Source: Seonamhaeicola sp. (GTDB taxonomy: Bacteria; Bacteroidota; Bacteroidia; Flavobacteriales; Flavobacteriaceae). From it: DNA of 64,000 bases. Position numbers and translations under genes: made by a program. Location: NCBI RefSeq assembly GCF_028281565.1, contig NZ_JANQJQ010000043.1:62001-126000 (forward strand), written 5' to 3'. This document shows, one piece after another, positions 50,007-57,584 of the stretch (its first letter is position 1; each line of letters starts with the position of its first letter). The notes under the pieces are model-generated. The model was not told the DNA's origin. It did no database searches and saw only the letters and a list, made by a program, of their open reading frames with translations.

Positions 50007-50756
50007 ATGAAAAAGTTTAGAGTTATTCTGATTTTTATGATCTCTATGATGTCGTTTCAAATGGCATGGCCACAGTCAACATCTGAAGCAACCTATGTTA
50101 TTGTGCACGGCGCATGGGGAGGCGGATGGGCTTTTAAAAAGGTCGATTCGTTATTAACAGCAACAGGAAGTATGGTTTACCGTCCTACATTGACAGGCCA
50201 GGGAGAGCGGGTGCATCTGGCTAGCCTGGAAGTAGGCCTGGATACGCATATAACGGATATTGTAAATACTGTTCTTTATGAAGAACTTGACAATATTATT
50301 TTGGTTGGGCACAGTTATGGTGGTATGGTGATAACGGGCGTTGCCGACAGCATACCGGAGCGGATATCTAAACTCATATATATTGATGCTTTTGTTCCTG
50401 AAAATAATGAAAGTGTTGGTTCCATTACAGGAAACAGGAACTTTAAAGCGGTAAACGGACATATTGTTCCTCCATGGGTTAAAGAAGGAACATTACCTCC
50501 AAAAGACGTACCACATCCCCTGAAAACATGGACTGATAGAATTTCCCTGAAAAACCCTAAAAGATTAGAGCTGGCAACAACCTATATACTTACTGTAGAT
50601 AAAGGACAGGACCCTGAAAAGGACGGGTTTGCACGGCAGGCAAAAAGAGCCGAAAAAAAAGGGTGGACCATGCTTCAATTAGAAGCAGACCATAATGCAC
50701 AATGGTCTGCACCGGAAGCCTTTGTTAAAATGTTAAAAGACATTGAAGCTAAATAG
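50007..50756 (+). CDS. Secreted alpha/beta hydrolase (esterase)
   Basis: A 249-residue protein with a signal peptide (about 1-22, ending AWPQ). The chain starts VIVHGAWGGGWAFKKV (oxyanion HGAW motif), has the nucleophile elbow GHSYGG (serine at about 97-99) and ends with a histidine in LEADHNAQWSAPEAF. The RPTLTGQGERVHLAS block is typical of the EstC/salicylate-esterase group. Periplasmic location would suit hydrolysis of the same sulfate-ester substrates released by the sulfatase upstream, 71 bases after the symporter. Confidence 0.88.
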   Translation: MKKFRVILIFMISMMSFQMAWPQSTSEATYVIVHGAWGGGWAFKKVDSLLTATGSMVYRPTLTGQGERVHLASLEVGLDTHITDIVNTVLYEELDNIILVGHSYGGMVITGVADSIPERISKLIYIDAFVPENNESVGSITGNRNFKAVNGHIVPPWVKEGTLPPKDVPHPLKTWTDRISLKNPKRLELATTYILTVDKGQDPEKDGFARQAKRAEKKGWTMLQLEADHNAQWSAPEAFVKMLKDIEAK

Positions 50757-50768
50757 GACTTGCCGCCT

Positions 50769-51446
50769 TTAAAAATAGGTTTCAACCATTTCCTTTACAC
50801 CGGCAGTAGCAGGTTTGGCAATAACCGTAACATGGTCATTACCTGAAAGCGCCGGATTCGGGTCAATATAATATACCGGGGTGCCTTCCGGGACATAATA
50901 CATTAATCCGGCGGCAGGATATACTTGCATAGACGTACCAATAATCACTAAAATATCAGCAGTTTCACAGATTTCCATAGCTTTGGTAATCATAGGTACA
51001 TCTTCACCAAACCAAACAATATGTGGGCGTAATTGATACCCTTTACGACATAAATCCCCTAATACCAGATCTGTTTTCCATTCTTGTATATCGTTTTTAT
51101 CATAAGTACTTCTCGCTTTCAGGAGTTCACCATGTAAATGGATCACATGGGTACTTCCAGCGCGTTCGTGCAAATCATCTATATTTTGGGTGACAATAGT
51201 GACTTTGAAATCGGTTTCCAATTTGGCCAAATCAACATGAGCGCTATTAGGTTTAACCTCGAATAATTGGCGGCGTCTCTGGTTATAAAAATCTAAAACC
51301 AGTTCGGGGTTTGCAGCATAACCTTGAGGTGATGCCACCTCCATGACGTCATGTCCTTCCCAAAGCCCTCCGGCATCTCTAAAGGTTTTTACGCCACTTT
51401 CGGCACTCACGCCCGCACCTGTAAGTACAACAATATGTTTTTTCAT
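50769..51446 (-). CDS. cobB: Sir2-family NAD-dependent deacylase (CobB-like, no zinc tetracysteine)
   Basis: A 225-residue sirtuin from ATG 51446; the in-frame start at 51464 would add six residues and overlaps a repeat. Conserved motifs: VLTGAGVSAESGVKTFRDAGGLW, TQNIDDLHERAGS, HLHGE with the catalytic His, RPHIVWFGEDVP and GTSMQVYPAAGL. The zinc-ribbon region (RSTYDKNDIQEWKTDLVLGDLCRKGYQ) has only one cysteine, so the structural zinc of classical CobB is absent. The FGED start of that motif and the short insertion resemble other Bacteroidetes sirtuins. It removes acyl groups from lysines using NAD. Confidence 0.9.
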   Translation of the reverse strand: MKKHIVVLTGAGVSAESGVKTFRDAGGLWEGHDVMEVASPQGYAANPELVLDFYNQRRRQLFEVKPNSAHVDLAKLETDFKVTIVTQNIDDLHERAGSTHVIHLHGELLKARSTYDKNDIQEWKTDLVLGDLCRKGYQLRPHIVWFGEDVPMITKAMEICETADILVIIGTSMQVYPAAGLMYYVPEGTPVYYIDPNPALSGNDHVTVIAKPATAGVKEMVETYF

Positions 51447-51466
51447 AAGTATAAAACTAACCATTT

Positions 51467-51488
51467 TGTCATTCTAAACAAAGTGAAG
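51467..51488. repeat. Solo diverged copy of the TGTCA...GAAG repeat
   Basis: TGTCATTCTAAACAAAGTGAAG, in the sirtuin-trmH divergent gap, aligns with the repeats flanking the GIY-YIG gene (58855-58877, 59216-59238) with about 16 matches of 23, one deleted base and several purine exchanges. It is unaccompanied by a gene. Confidence 0.55.
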
Positions 51489-51518
51489 ATTCTCGAACAA
51501 CTTTATTAAATTTGAGAT

Positions 51519-52178
51519 ATGATCGATTTGAATTTATTACAATATTTAGAAACCTATTTAACCGAAAACCGCAAAAGGCGTTTTAATGAGGTGCTACAAC
51601 AACGTACTAAACATTTTACAGTTGCTACGGAAGATGTGTACCAACTTCATAATACCAGTGCGGTTATAAGAAGTTGTGATGTGTTCGGAATTCAAGAGGT
51701 TAATATTGTTGAAGAGCAAAATACCAGGCGTATTGACAGAGAAATTGCTATGGGTGCTCAAAAATGGGTAGATTTAAACCGCTATTGTTCCGTAAAGGAT
51801 TGCATTATGGACTTAAAGCAAAAAGGCTATCAAATTGTAGCTACTACACCACATAAAAATGATTGTGTTTTAAACGATTTTGATGTTACTAAAAGATCTT
51901 GCTTTTTCTTTGGAAGAGAAACCGAAGGATTGTCTGATGAGGTTTTAGAGGAAGCAGATTGTTTTTTGAAAATACCTATGGTTGGTTTTACAGAGAGTTT
52001 AAATATTTCAGTATCTGCAGCCATTATACTGCAACATGTTACAGCAAAACTGAGGCTAACAGATATCAATTGGCAACTAACCGAAACGGAAATACAAGAA
52101 AAAAAACTGGATTGGATTGCCAAAACCATTAAAAGTTATGATGATATTGTAGAGCGTTTTAATAAACTGTCTGAGTAG
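51519..52178 (+). CDS. trmH: tRNA/rRNA 2'-O-methyltransferase, TrmH-type SPOUT family
   Basis: A 219-residue SPOUT methyltransferase. Motif 1 is LHNTSAVIRSCDVFGIQEV (conserved Asn and Arg), motif 2 FFFGRETEGLSDEVL and motif 3 IPMVGFTESLNISVSAAIIL. The length and N-terminal helix (LLQYLETYLTENRKRRF) match TrmH, which methylates the 2'-hydroxyl of G18 in tRNA with S-adenosylmethionine. A TAAATTTG -7-like element at 51507-51514 would place the start of transcription at or near the start codon, a possibly leaderless mRNA. Confidence 0.93.
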   Translation: MIDLNLLQYLETYLTENRKRRFNEVLQQRTKHFTVATEDVYQLHNTSAVIRSCDVFGIQEVNIVEEQNTRRIDREIAMGAQKWVDLNRYCSVKDCIMDLKQKGYQIVATTPHKNDCVLNDFDVTKRSCFFFGRETEGLSDEVLEEADCFLKIPMVGFTESLNISVSAAIILQHVTAKLRLTDINWQLTETEIQEKKLDWIAKTIKSYDDIVERFNKLSE

Positions 52179-52301
52179 TAATTTGGTCTTTTAGTTCAAA
52201 GCTCAGTTTGTTTTTAAAACTAAATCAAAGTGTTATAATCTTACTCAGTGTGTAATATAATTTTTGTAAATTTAATAGCTCTAAACTAAAACAATAGCAT
52301 T

Positions 52302-52829
52302 ATGTATATTATCCTTTACATCCTACTGGGATTTATAGCAATTTTTATTATACTGGCTCTTATTGCTCCTAAAAAATATCATGTTTATAGAAGCATAGAA
52401 ATAAACAAACCTATTTCAGAAGTTTTTCAATATTTAAAGCATATAAAGAATCAGAACGAATGGTCTCCCTGGAAGAAAAAAGACCCCGATATGACTCAGG
52501 AGTTTATTGGAACCGACGGTGAGGTTGGCTTTATTTCAAGATGGGTAGGCAATAAAGATGTTGGCTCCGGTGAACAGGAAATTAAGCGTATTTATAAAGA
52601 TGATGTTATTGAATCTGAATTACGGTTTTTTAAGCCCTGGAAATCACAGTCCGACGCCTATTTACGGGTGGAGTATTTAGGAGATGAAAGAACCAAAGTG
52701 ATTTGGGGGTTTTCGGGTAAGAACAAATTCCCGTTCAGTATTTTTATGCTGTTCTTTAACATGGATAAAGCGGTTGGTAAAGATTTTGATGATGGCTTGT
52801 CGTCTTTAAAATATATATTAGAAAAATAG
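52302..52829 (+). CDS. SRPBCC family protein with N-terminal membrane helix
   Basis: A 175-residue protein. One transmembrane segment (about 3-22) precedes a START/SRPBCC ligand-binding domain (VYRSIEINKPISEVFQYLKHIKNQNEWSPWKKKD ... EFIGTDGEVGFISRWVGNKDVGSGEQEIKRI ... DAYLRVEYL). Such domains form a deep hydrophobic pocket; the ligand is unknown. It leads a run of three small ligand-domain genes ending at 53693. Confidence 0.88.
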   Translation: MYIILYILLGFIAIFIILALIAPKKYHVYRSIEINKPISEVFQYLKHIKNQNEWSPWKKKDPDMTQEFIGTDGEVGFISRWVGNKDVGSGEQEIKRIYKDDVIESELRFFKPWKSQSDAYLRVEYLGDERTKVIWGFSGKNKFPFSIFMLFFNMDKAVGKDFDDGLSSLKYILEK

Positions 52830-52835
52830 ATAGTT

Positions 52836-53210
52836 ATGGACAGAAATATGGTTGGCTGGTTTGAAATTCCGGTATCAGATATGGATAGAGCTAAAGCGTT
52901 TTACGAACATGTTTTTCAGCTTAAAATTGATGTTCAGAATTTTGGCGGTTTATTAATGGGATGGTTCCCGTTTGCCGAGGGAAAAGAAGGTGCTGCCGGG
53001 ACATTAATTAAGCAGGAATCCTATATACCAAGTCAGGAAGGAACCTTGATATATTTTATGAGTGACGATATTCAAAATGAATTGGACAGAGTAGAAAAAG
53101 CAGGAGGGAAAATTTACCAACCTAAAACTCAAATCTCACCGGAACATGGTTATATGGCAGCATTCATTGACTGTGAGGGTAACCGGGTAGCACTTCATTC
53201 AAGAGTATAA
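52836..53210 (+). CDS. VOC family protein (glyoxalase/bleomycin-resistance fold)
   Basis: A 124-residue protein with the paired beta-alpha-beta-beta-beta modules of the vicinal-oxygen-chelate superfamily: MVGWFEIPVSDMDRAKAFYEHVF, then GTLIYFMSDDIQNELDRVEKAGGKIYQPKTQISPEHGYMAAFIDCEGNRVALHS. The metal/ligand positions and substrate cannot be assigned. It follows the SRPBCC gene by six bases and is probably co-transcribed with it. Confidence 0.9.
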   Translation: MDRNMVGWFEIPVSDMDRAKAFYEHVFQLKIDVQNFGGLLMGWFPFAEGKEGAAGTLIKQESYIPSQEGTLIYFMSDDIQNELDRVEKAGGKIYQPKTQISPEHGYMAAFIDCEGNRVALHSRV

Positions 53211-53270
53211 AAGGATATTCTTATAGGGAATATATGATGGTTTGAAAACTACAACAATAAATAATATAAA

Positions 53271-53693
53271 ATGAAAGCACACACTTATTTACATTTTAAC
53301 GGGAATTGTGAAACGGCCATGAACTTTTATAAAGATGTATTAGATGGCACTATGACTACTTTTATGAGGTTTGGAGAAGCACCGGAAGAGGCCTTTAAAG
53401 CACCTGATTTTGCACAAAATTGGGTGATGCATTGTACCTTAGAATTTGGAGGCACGTTACTGATGGCTTCAGATTATTTAAGCCAGGATCAGGATTTTGT
53501 TTCCGGGAGCAACTTTGCTGTAAGCATAAGTGTTGATGATGAAGCGCAAGGACAAGCTATTTGTGATTCGCTCGCTGAAGGAGGAAAATTAATGATGCCG
53601 TTTATGGACGCCTTTTGGGGTGGGAAATTTGGAATGTTACAGGATAAATTTGGTGTCCACTGGATGGTAAGTTGCGATATAGATAAGGTGTAA
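53271..53693 (+). CDS. VOC family protein, PhnB-like
   Basis: A 140-residue protein of the PhnB/3-demethylubiquinone-like VOC subgroup: AHTYLHFNGNCETAMNFYKDVLDG ... FAQNWVMHCTLEFGGTLLMASDYL ... GGKLMMPFMDAFWGGKFGMLQDKFGVHWMV. The terminal DxFGVxW motif is the usual landmark of this subgroup. Despite frequent naming it has no demonstrated methyltransferase role. Separate transcript likely, 60 bases after the preceding VOC gene. Confidence 0.9.
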   Translation: MKAHTYLHFNGNCETAMNFYKDVLDGTMTTFMRFGEAPEEAFKAPDFAQNWVMHCTLEFGGTLLMASDYLSQDQDFVSGSNFAVSISVDDEAQGQAICDSLAEGGKLMMPFMDAFWGGKFGMLQDKFGVHWMVSCDIDKV

Positions 53694-53697
53694 CCGG

Positions 53698-54471
53698 CTA
53701 AAGCCTGTTATTTCTCCCTCTGCTTAATAATTTGTATTCCTCGTAACATTCGCTTATAGCATCAAGGATCTGCAAATCGTTAGCGGTTTGAATAAACCCT
53801 TTTGAGTAGTTACACTGACTAACTATTTCATCAAGGTCAACTTTTTCAACTTTCAACAGCGCCGTAAGCATTTCCCTGTCAAAACGCGATGCCAACAGGT
53901 TTCTGATTTCATCATCCTGCTTCATCTTTTTTAGCTTTCGCAATTCATTGGGTTTTTTGCCAAACATCCGGTGTAGAAAATCGGCAGGATTAAAAATAGA
54001 ACCTATGATCTTATTTATGGCAGAGGGTTTAGACGCTTCATAACCACTCGGTAAACCTGAAATTTGATAGCGGTAATTAGTATTTGGTTCCGGTACTTGC
54101 TTGATGTCAACTTCTAAATAACCGGTGAGTCTAAGCTGGTTAACTACAACCTCCTCCAAAGCCAGGGCCAATTCAGTAAGTTTAATATCAGAACTTCCAA
54201 ACTTTAACCAGTCATTGGTAACACGCACTTTAATAGATTTAAACCCTAAATACGAAAAATGAAGTGTATCATTGACTTTGGCCTCAATTTGAAACTCGCC
54301 TTTACTATTGGTTGTAGTTCCCTTAACAGCGTTAAGATTAACAATATTTACACTTTCCAAAGGTTTATCGTTAGCTGCATTTAAAACTACTCCAATAGCC
54401 GTCTTACCATCTTGTGCCATAAGGGCGACAGATGAAAAAAGAAGGCAAATAACCAGTAGGTAGTGTTTCAT
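53698..54471 (-). CDS. Secreted carboxypeptidase-like regulatory domain protein
   Basis: A 257-residue protein: signal peptide 1-19 (ending LMAQ), a CarboxypepD_reg-like beta-sandwich (about 22-105: TAIGVVLNAANDKPLESVNIVNLNAVKGTTTNSKGEFQIEAKVNDTLHFSYLGFKSIKV), then a helical C-terminal part of about 120 residues. The domain is the one found at the N-terminus of many TonB receptors, but no barrel follows. Standalone proteins of this type are common in Flavobacteriia; function unknown. Confidence 0.88.
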   Translation of the reverse strand: MKHYLLVICLLFSSVALMAQDGKTAIGVVLNAANDKPLESVNIVNLNAVKGTTTNSKGEFQIEAKVNDTLHFSYLGFKSIKVRVTNDWLKFGSSDIKLTELALALEEVVVNQLRLTGYLEVDIKQVPEPNTNYRYQISGLPSGYEASKPSAINKIIGSIFNPADFLHRMFGKKPNELRKLKKMKQDDEIRNLLASRFDREMLTALLKVEKVDLDEIVSQCNYSKGFIQTANDLQILDAISECYEEYKLLSRGRNNRL

Positions 54472-54664
54472 ATAATTTAAATATAACTCTAATTTAGGTA
54501 TAAAAGTACTAAACTAAATAGTAACGGTGCTTTTTGTTCCATATTTTGACTAAAAATTAACAAAAGCGTTTAATTGCAAACCGTTCACCGGTGTATCGTT
54601 CCTGATATTGACATTCTGAGCATTTGCCCGTTCCTGAAAGGGAACATTCAAAATGACATAATTA

Positions 54665-56422
54665 TTACCGCCTGGAACGTCTTGGTCTTGAAGCTCCAAA
54701 GTTCCCTGAATTTGAACGTTTTACTTTTTTATTAGATCGTTTTGAGCTGTTTCGTCTGGAACCTGAGTGCTTATCACTGCGTTTGTCATCACGTTTTCCA
54801 CCACCTCTTCGGCCATCACGTTTTCTGTTTCGGCTTCTGTTTTCAGAAATTTCAACATTAACGTAGCGTCCATTGTATTTAAAGTCGGTAAAAAAGTCTA
54901 AAACTTTTTGTTGATGTTCCGGTTCGGTGTTAAAAAATGAGAAACTATCCTTGGTTTCTACTTTAAAAACATCGTCTTTTCCAAGTTCTAAAACTTCTCT
55001 TAAAAAGTCTTTTAAACTCATCCAGTCATAGCCATCTTTTCTTCCAACGTTAATAAAATAACGCGTAGAAGAGGAACTGCTTTCGTCTCTGCCATTATCA
55101 GAAACATTTAAGTTTCTGGCTTTTTGATAGTAATTATAGAACCGGGTAAATTCTACCGAAAAGAATTTTTTAATGAGTTCATCTTTACTGGTATCCTCAA
55201 ACAGTTCATTGATGCTGATTAAATGCTTGTCTATTTCGTGGTTAATCTCCGTATTGTGAACTTTATTGGCAAGTGACATCAATTGTATTTCACAGATCAT
55301 GGTGCCATCCGGAATGTCTTTCTTTACAAATTGCTTTTTAATGATGCGTTCAATGCTCTTTATTTTTCTAACCTCACTTTTAGAAACAATGACCATGGAA
55401 ACCCCTGTTTTTCCTGCTCTACCCGTTCTTCCGGAACGGTGTGTATAGGTTTCAATTTCATCTGGTAATTGGTAGTTAATGACATGGGTAATATCATCAA
55501 CATCAATACCTCGTGCAGCCACATCGGTAGCTACCAACATCTGTATCTGTTTATTTCTGAACGATTTCATCACCAGATCACGCTGATTCTGACTGAGATC
55601 ACCATGTAAAGCTCCGGCATTGTAACCATCTTCAATAAGTTGCTCTGCCACTTTTTGGGTATCACGCTTTGTTCTGCAAAACACTACCGAGAAAATATCA
55701 GGATTAGCATCAGCTAATCGTTTTAAAGCCTGATAACGATCCCTTGAATTCACTAAATAATACTCATGCGATACATTTTTACTACCTACATTTTTTTGGC
55801 CAACTGTAATTTCCTCCGGATCATACATGAATTTTTTTGCAATAGCCGCAACCTCTTTAGGCATTGTTGCCGAGAATAACCACGTGCTTTTATCATCCGG
55901 TGTATGAGATAAAATACTGGTGATGTCCTCATAAAACCCCATGTTAAGCATTTCATCGGCTTCGTCTAAAACACTGTATTCAATTTTAGAAATATCAACC
56001 AAACGTCTGCTGATCATATCCTTCATGCGCCCCGGAGTAGCCACAATAATTTGAGCACCGCGTTTCACTTCCCTGGCTTGCTCCGTAATGCTGGCACCAC
56101 CGTAAATAGCCACTACATTTAAGCCTTTACAGTATTTGCCGTAAAGCTTCATTTCGTTGGTTATTTGCAAACAAAGCTCTCGGGTAGGTGATAAAATTAA
56201 CCCTTGGGTTGTTCTGCTATCCATGTTGATTTTTTGAAGCATTGGAAAACCAAAAGCTGCGGTTTTCCCTGTTCCGGTTTGGGCTAAAGCCACCAAGTCG
56301 GTTTCAGAATTTAATAAAATGGGGATGGCTTTGTCCTGTACTTCACTGGGTTTTGTAAACCCCAGATCATTAATAGCCTGTAATAGGTTGTCTTGCAAAC
56401 CTAGATCCTGGAATGTGTTCAT
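54665..56422 (-). CDS. DEAD-box RNA helicase with RNA-binding C-terminus (DeaD/CsdA-like)
   Basis: A 585-residue helicase. Q motif near residue 26; motif I AQTGTGKT (47-54); DEAD (153-156); SAT in LFSATMP; motif VI HRSGRTGRAGKTG. A DbpA/CsdA-type RNA-binding domain occupies about 460-540 (RYFINVGRKDGYDWMSLKDFLREVLE), and the tail is rich in Arg, Ser and Gly (RRGGGKRDDKRSDKHSGSRRNS). It should remodel rRNA or mRNA, in ribosome assembly or cold adaptation. A TATCTTTG -7 element is upstream at 56628-56635 on the minus strand. Confidence 0.95.
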   Translation of the reverse strand: MNTFQDLGLQDNLLQAINDLGFTKPSEVQDKAIPILLNSETDLVALAQTGTGKTAAFGFPMLQKINMDSRTTQGLILSPTRELCLQITNEMKLYGKYCKGLNVVAIYGGASITEQAREVKRGAQIIVATPGRMKDMISRRLVDISKIEYSVLDEADEMLNMGFYEDITSILSHTPDDKSTWLFSATMPKEVAAIAKKFMYDPEEITVGQKNVGSKNVSHEYYLVNSRDRYQALKRLADANPDIFSVVFCRTKRDTQKVAEQLIEDGYNAGALHGDLSQNQRDLVMKSFRNKQIQMLVATDVAARGIDVDDITHVINYQLPDEIETYTHRSGRTGRAGKTGVSMVIVSKSEVRKIKSIERIIKKQFVKKDIPDGTMICEIQLMSLANKVHNTEINHEIDKHLISINELFEDTSKDELIKKFFSVEFTRFYNYYQKARNLNVSDNGRDESSSSSTRYFINVGRKDGYDWMSLKDFLREVLELGKDDVFKVETKDSFSFFNTEPEHQQKVLDFFTDFKYNGRYVNVEISENRSRNRKRDGRRGGGKRDDKRSDKHSGSRRNSSKRSNKKVKRSNSGNFGASRPRRSRR

Positions 56423-56627
56423 TACTTTAATAAGTATTCGATTATATTATGTAGTGTTACATAAAGAAGCGAATCGACATACTTAAACCTAAAACTCCCG
56501 GTAACACAGCCTCACCCTGAGGCATTTTAATGAAACTTAAATTTGAAGAGTCTAAAAGCGTATTCAAATTTTTTAGTTGAATTAATCCCGATGTATATCG
56601 GGATCTCATCTTTTTGGTTTCAGCTGG

Positions 56628-56635
56628 CAAAGATA
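56628..56635 (-). promoter_or_regulatory. -7 element upstream of the DEAD-box helicase
   Basis: TATCTTTG on the minus strand matches TAnnTTTG. As at purB, the -33 side has no TTG and is occupied by degenerate AAGTTAGA-type repeats. The predicted leader is about 200 bases long and contains the 56585-56604 hairpin, common for cold-responsive helicase genes; that link is inference. Confidence 0.55.
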
Positions 56636-56695
56636 AGTAAAAGTTGGAAGTTAGAGGTTAGAAGCATGAAGTAAACAAAAAAAATCTTGATTTTA

Positions 56696-56727
56696 TTTGC
56701 GTAACTGAATGGTTACATTTATATTTG
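56696..56727 (+). promoter_or_regulatory. Bacteroidetes-type promoter of the ArsR/AHSA1 operon
   Basis: TTTG (56696-56699), 20-base spacer, TATATTTG (56720-56727), a full consensus match. Start of transcription expected near 56734, a leader of about 19 bases. Confidence 0.78.
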
Positions 56728-56742
56728 TAACCAATCGGTTAC
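56701..56742. promoter_or_regulatory. Two GTAAC-N6-GTTAC operators over the ArsR promoter
   Basis: The inverted repeat GTAAC-TGAATG-GTTAC lies at 56701-56716, filling the -33/-7 spacer, and GTAAC-CAATCG-GTTAC at 56727-56742, over the predicted transcription start. Centres are 26 bases apart. The position on the promoter of an ArsR-family gene argues for autorepression. Confidence 0.82.
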
Positions 56743-56752
56743 TTAATTTGTT

Positions 56753-57085
56753 ATGAGACGAGATGTTTTTCAAGCCATTGCAGACCCCATAAGAAGGGAT
56801 ATTATTGAGTTGTTAGCAGATAATGCTTTAAGTGTCAATGACGTTGCGCAACAATTTCAAGTTAGCAGGCCGGCCATTTCAAAGCACTTAAGGATTTTGA
56901 ACGAATGTGGTATAATAAGCTTTAATAAAAAGGGGAGAGAACGCTTTTGTATTATTCAACCTGCCCAATTAATTCCGGCGTTCTTATGGATTAAACAATA
57001 CAATAAACTATGGGAAGACAGAATAGATGCATTTGAAAATTACATTAATAAAATACAAACCAAAAACGATAAAGATCATGAGTAA
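56753..57085 (+). CDS. ArsR-family transcriptional regulator
   Basis: A 110-residue winged-helix regulator: MRRDVFQAIADPIRRDIIELLADNALSVNDVAQQFQVSRPAISKHLRILNECGIISFNKKGRERFCIIQP. No metal-sensing Cys pair (CxC) is seen, so it is not a metalloregulator; it belongs to the group paired with AHSA1/SRPBCC proteins. It overlaps the SRPBCC start by eight bases. The promoter carries two copies of a GTAAC-N6-GTTAC operator, its most likely own target. Confidence 0.92.
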   Translation: MRRDVFQAIADPIRRDIIELLADNALSVNDVAQQFQVSRPAISKHLRILNECGIISFNKKGRERFCIIQPAQLIPAFLWIKQYNKLWEDRIDAFENYINKIQTKNDKDHE

Positions 57086-57527
57086 TTTAGAAAGTAGAAC
57101 TTTAACCATTGAAAAAACATTTAATGCGCCGTTGAAAGTGGTTTGGGACGCATGGACACAATCAGAGCAAATTGTGAAATGGTGGGCTCCCAGCGGTATG
57201 GAAATGAAAGTTAGCGAACATAATTTTGAGGTTGGTGGAAAATGGAAGTATGTCATGCCCATGCCTGATGGAAGCGAATTTGTTTCGGAAGGGGTTTATA
57301 AAGAAATTATTGATTACAAAAAGATAGTGTCTTCAGCAGACTTTAAACCCATGACCAGCAACGTTGAATTAATAGCTTTATTTGACGCACATGGAGCACA
57401 GACAAAGTTTACTTTTAGTGTAGTGCATCCAACAGAGGAATACTGTAAGCAACAGGAAGAAATGGGATTCTATAATGGTTGGGGGTCTGCTTTTGAGAGA
57501 TTACAACAGCTTGTAGAGGTTCAATAA
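57078..57527 (+). CDS. AHSA1-type SRPBCC domain protein
   Basis: A 149-residue protein from ATG 57078; an upstream in-frame start at 57027 lies inside the ArsR gene. It has the AHSA1/SRPBCC pattern TLTIEKTFNAPLKVVWDAWTQSEQIVKWWAPSGMEMKVSEHNFEVGGKWKYVMPMPDGSEFVSEGVYKEI and the helix EEMGFYNGWGSAFERLQQLV. ArsR-SRPBCC pairs are very common; the domain binds hydrophobic ligands and may be the effector whose level the regulator controls. Confidence 0.92.
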   Translation: MSNLESRTLTIEKTFNAPLKVVWDAWTQSEQIVKWWAPSGMEMKVSEHNFEVGGKWKYVMPMPDGSEFVSEGVYKEIIDYKKIVSSADFKPMTSNVELIALFDAHGAQTKFTFSVVHPTEEYCKQQEEMGFYNGWGSAFERLQQLVEVQ

Positions 57528-57542
57528 ATAATGAATAAGTTT

Positions 57543-57572
57543 AAAAGCTCAAGCGTATTTTCTTGAGCTTTT
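57543..57572. terminator. Bidirectional terminator between AHSA1 and M48 genes
   Basis: AAAAGCTCAAG (57543-57553) / CTTGAGCTTTT (57562-57572), a perfect 11-base stem with an 8-base loop, between convergent genes. Confidence 0.9.
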
Positions 57573-57584
57573 GCCGTAAAGAAA

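Larger units (their letters stand above)
56423..56752. other. Contents of the 330-base helicase/arsR intergenic region
   Basis: No ORF of note. It holds, from left to right: an A/T-rich leader of the helicase gene; a perfect hairpin ATCCCGAT-GTAT-ATCGGGAT (56585-56604); a minus-strand TATCTTTG -7 element for the helicase (56628-56635); a stretch of GTTGGAAGTTAGAGGTTAGA-like degenerate heptamers (about 56642-56672); and the ArsR promoter with two operators (56696-56742). Confidence 0.8.
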
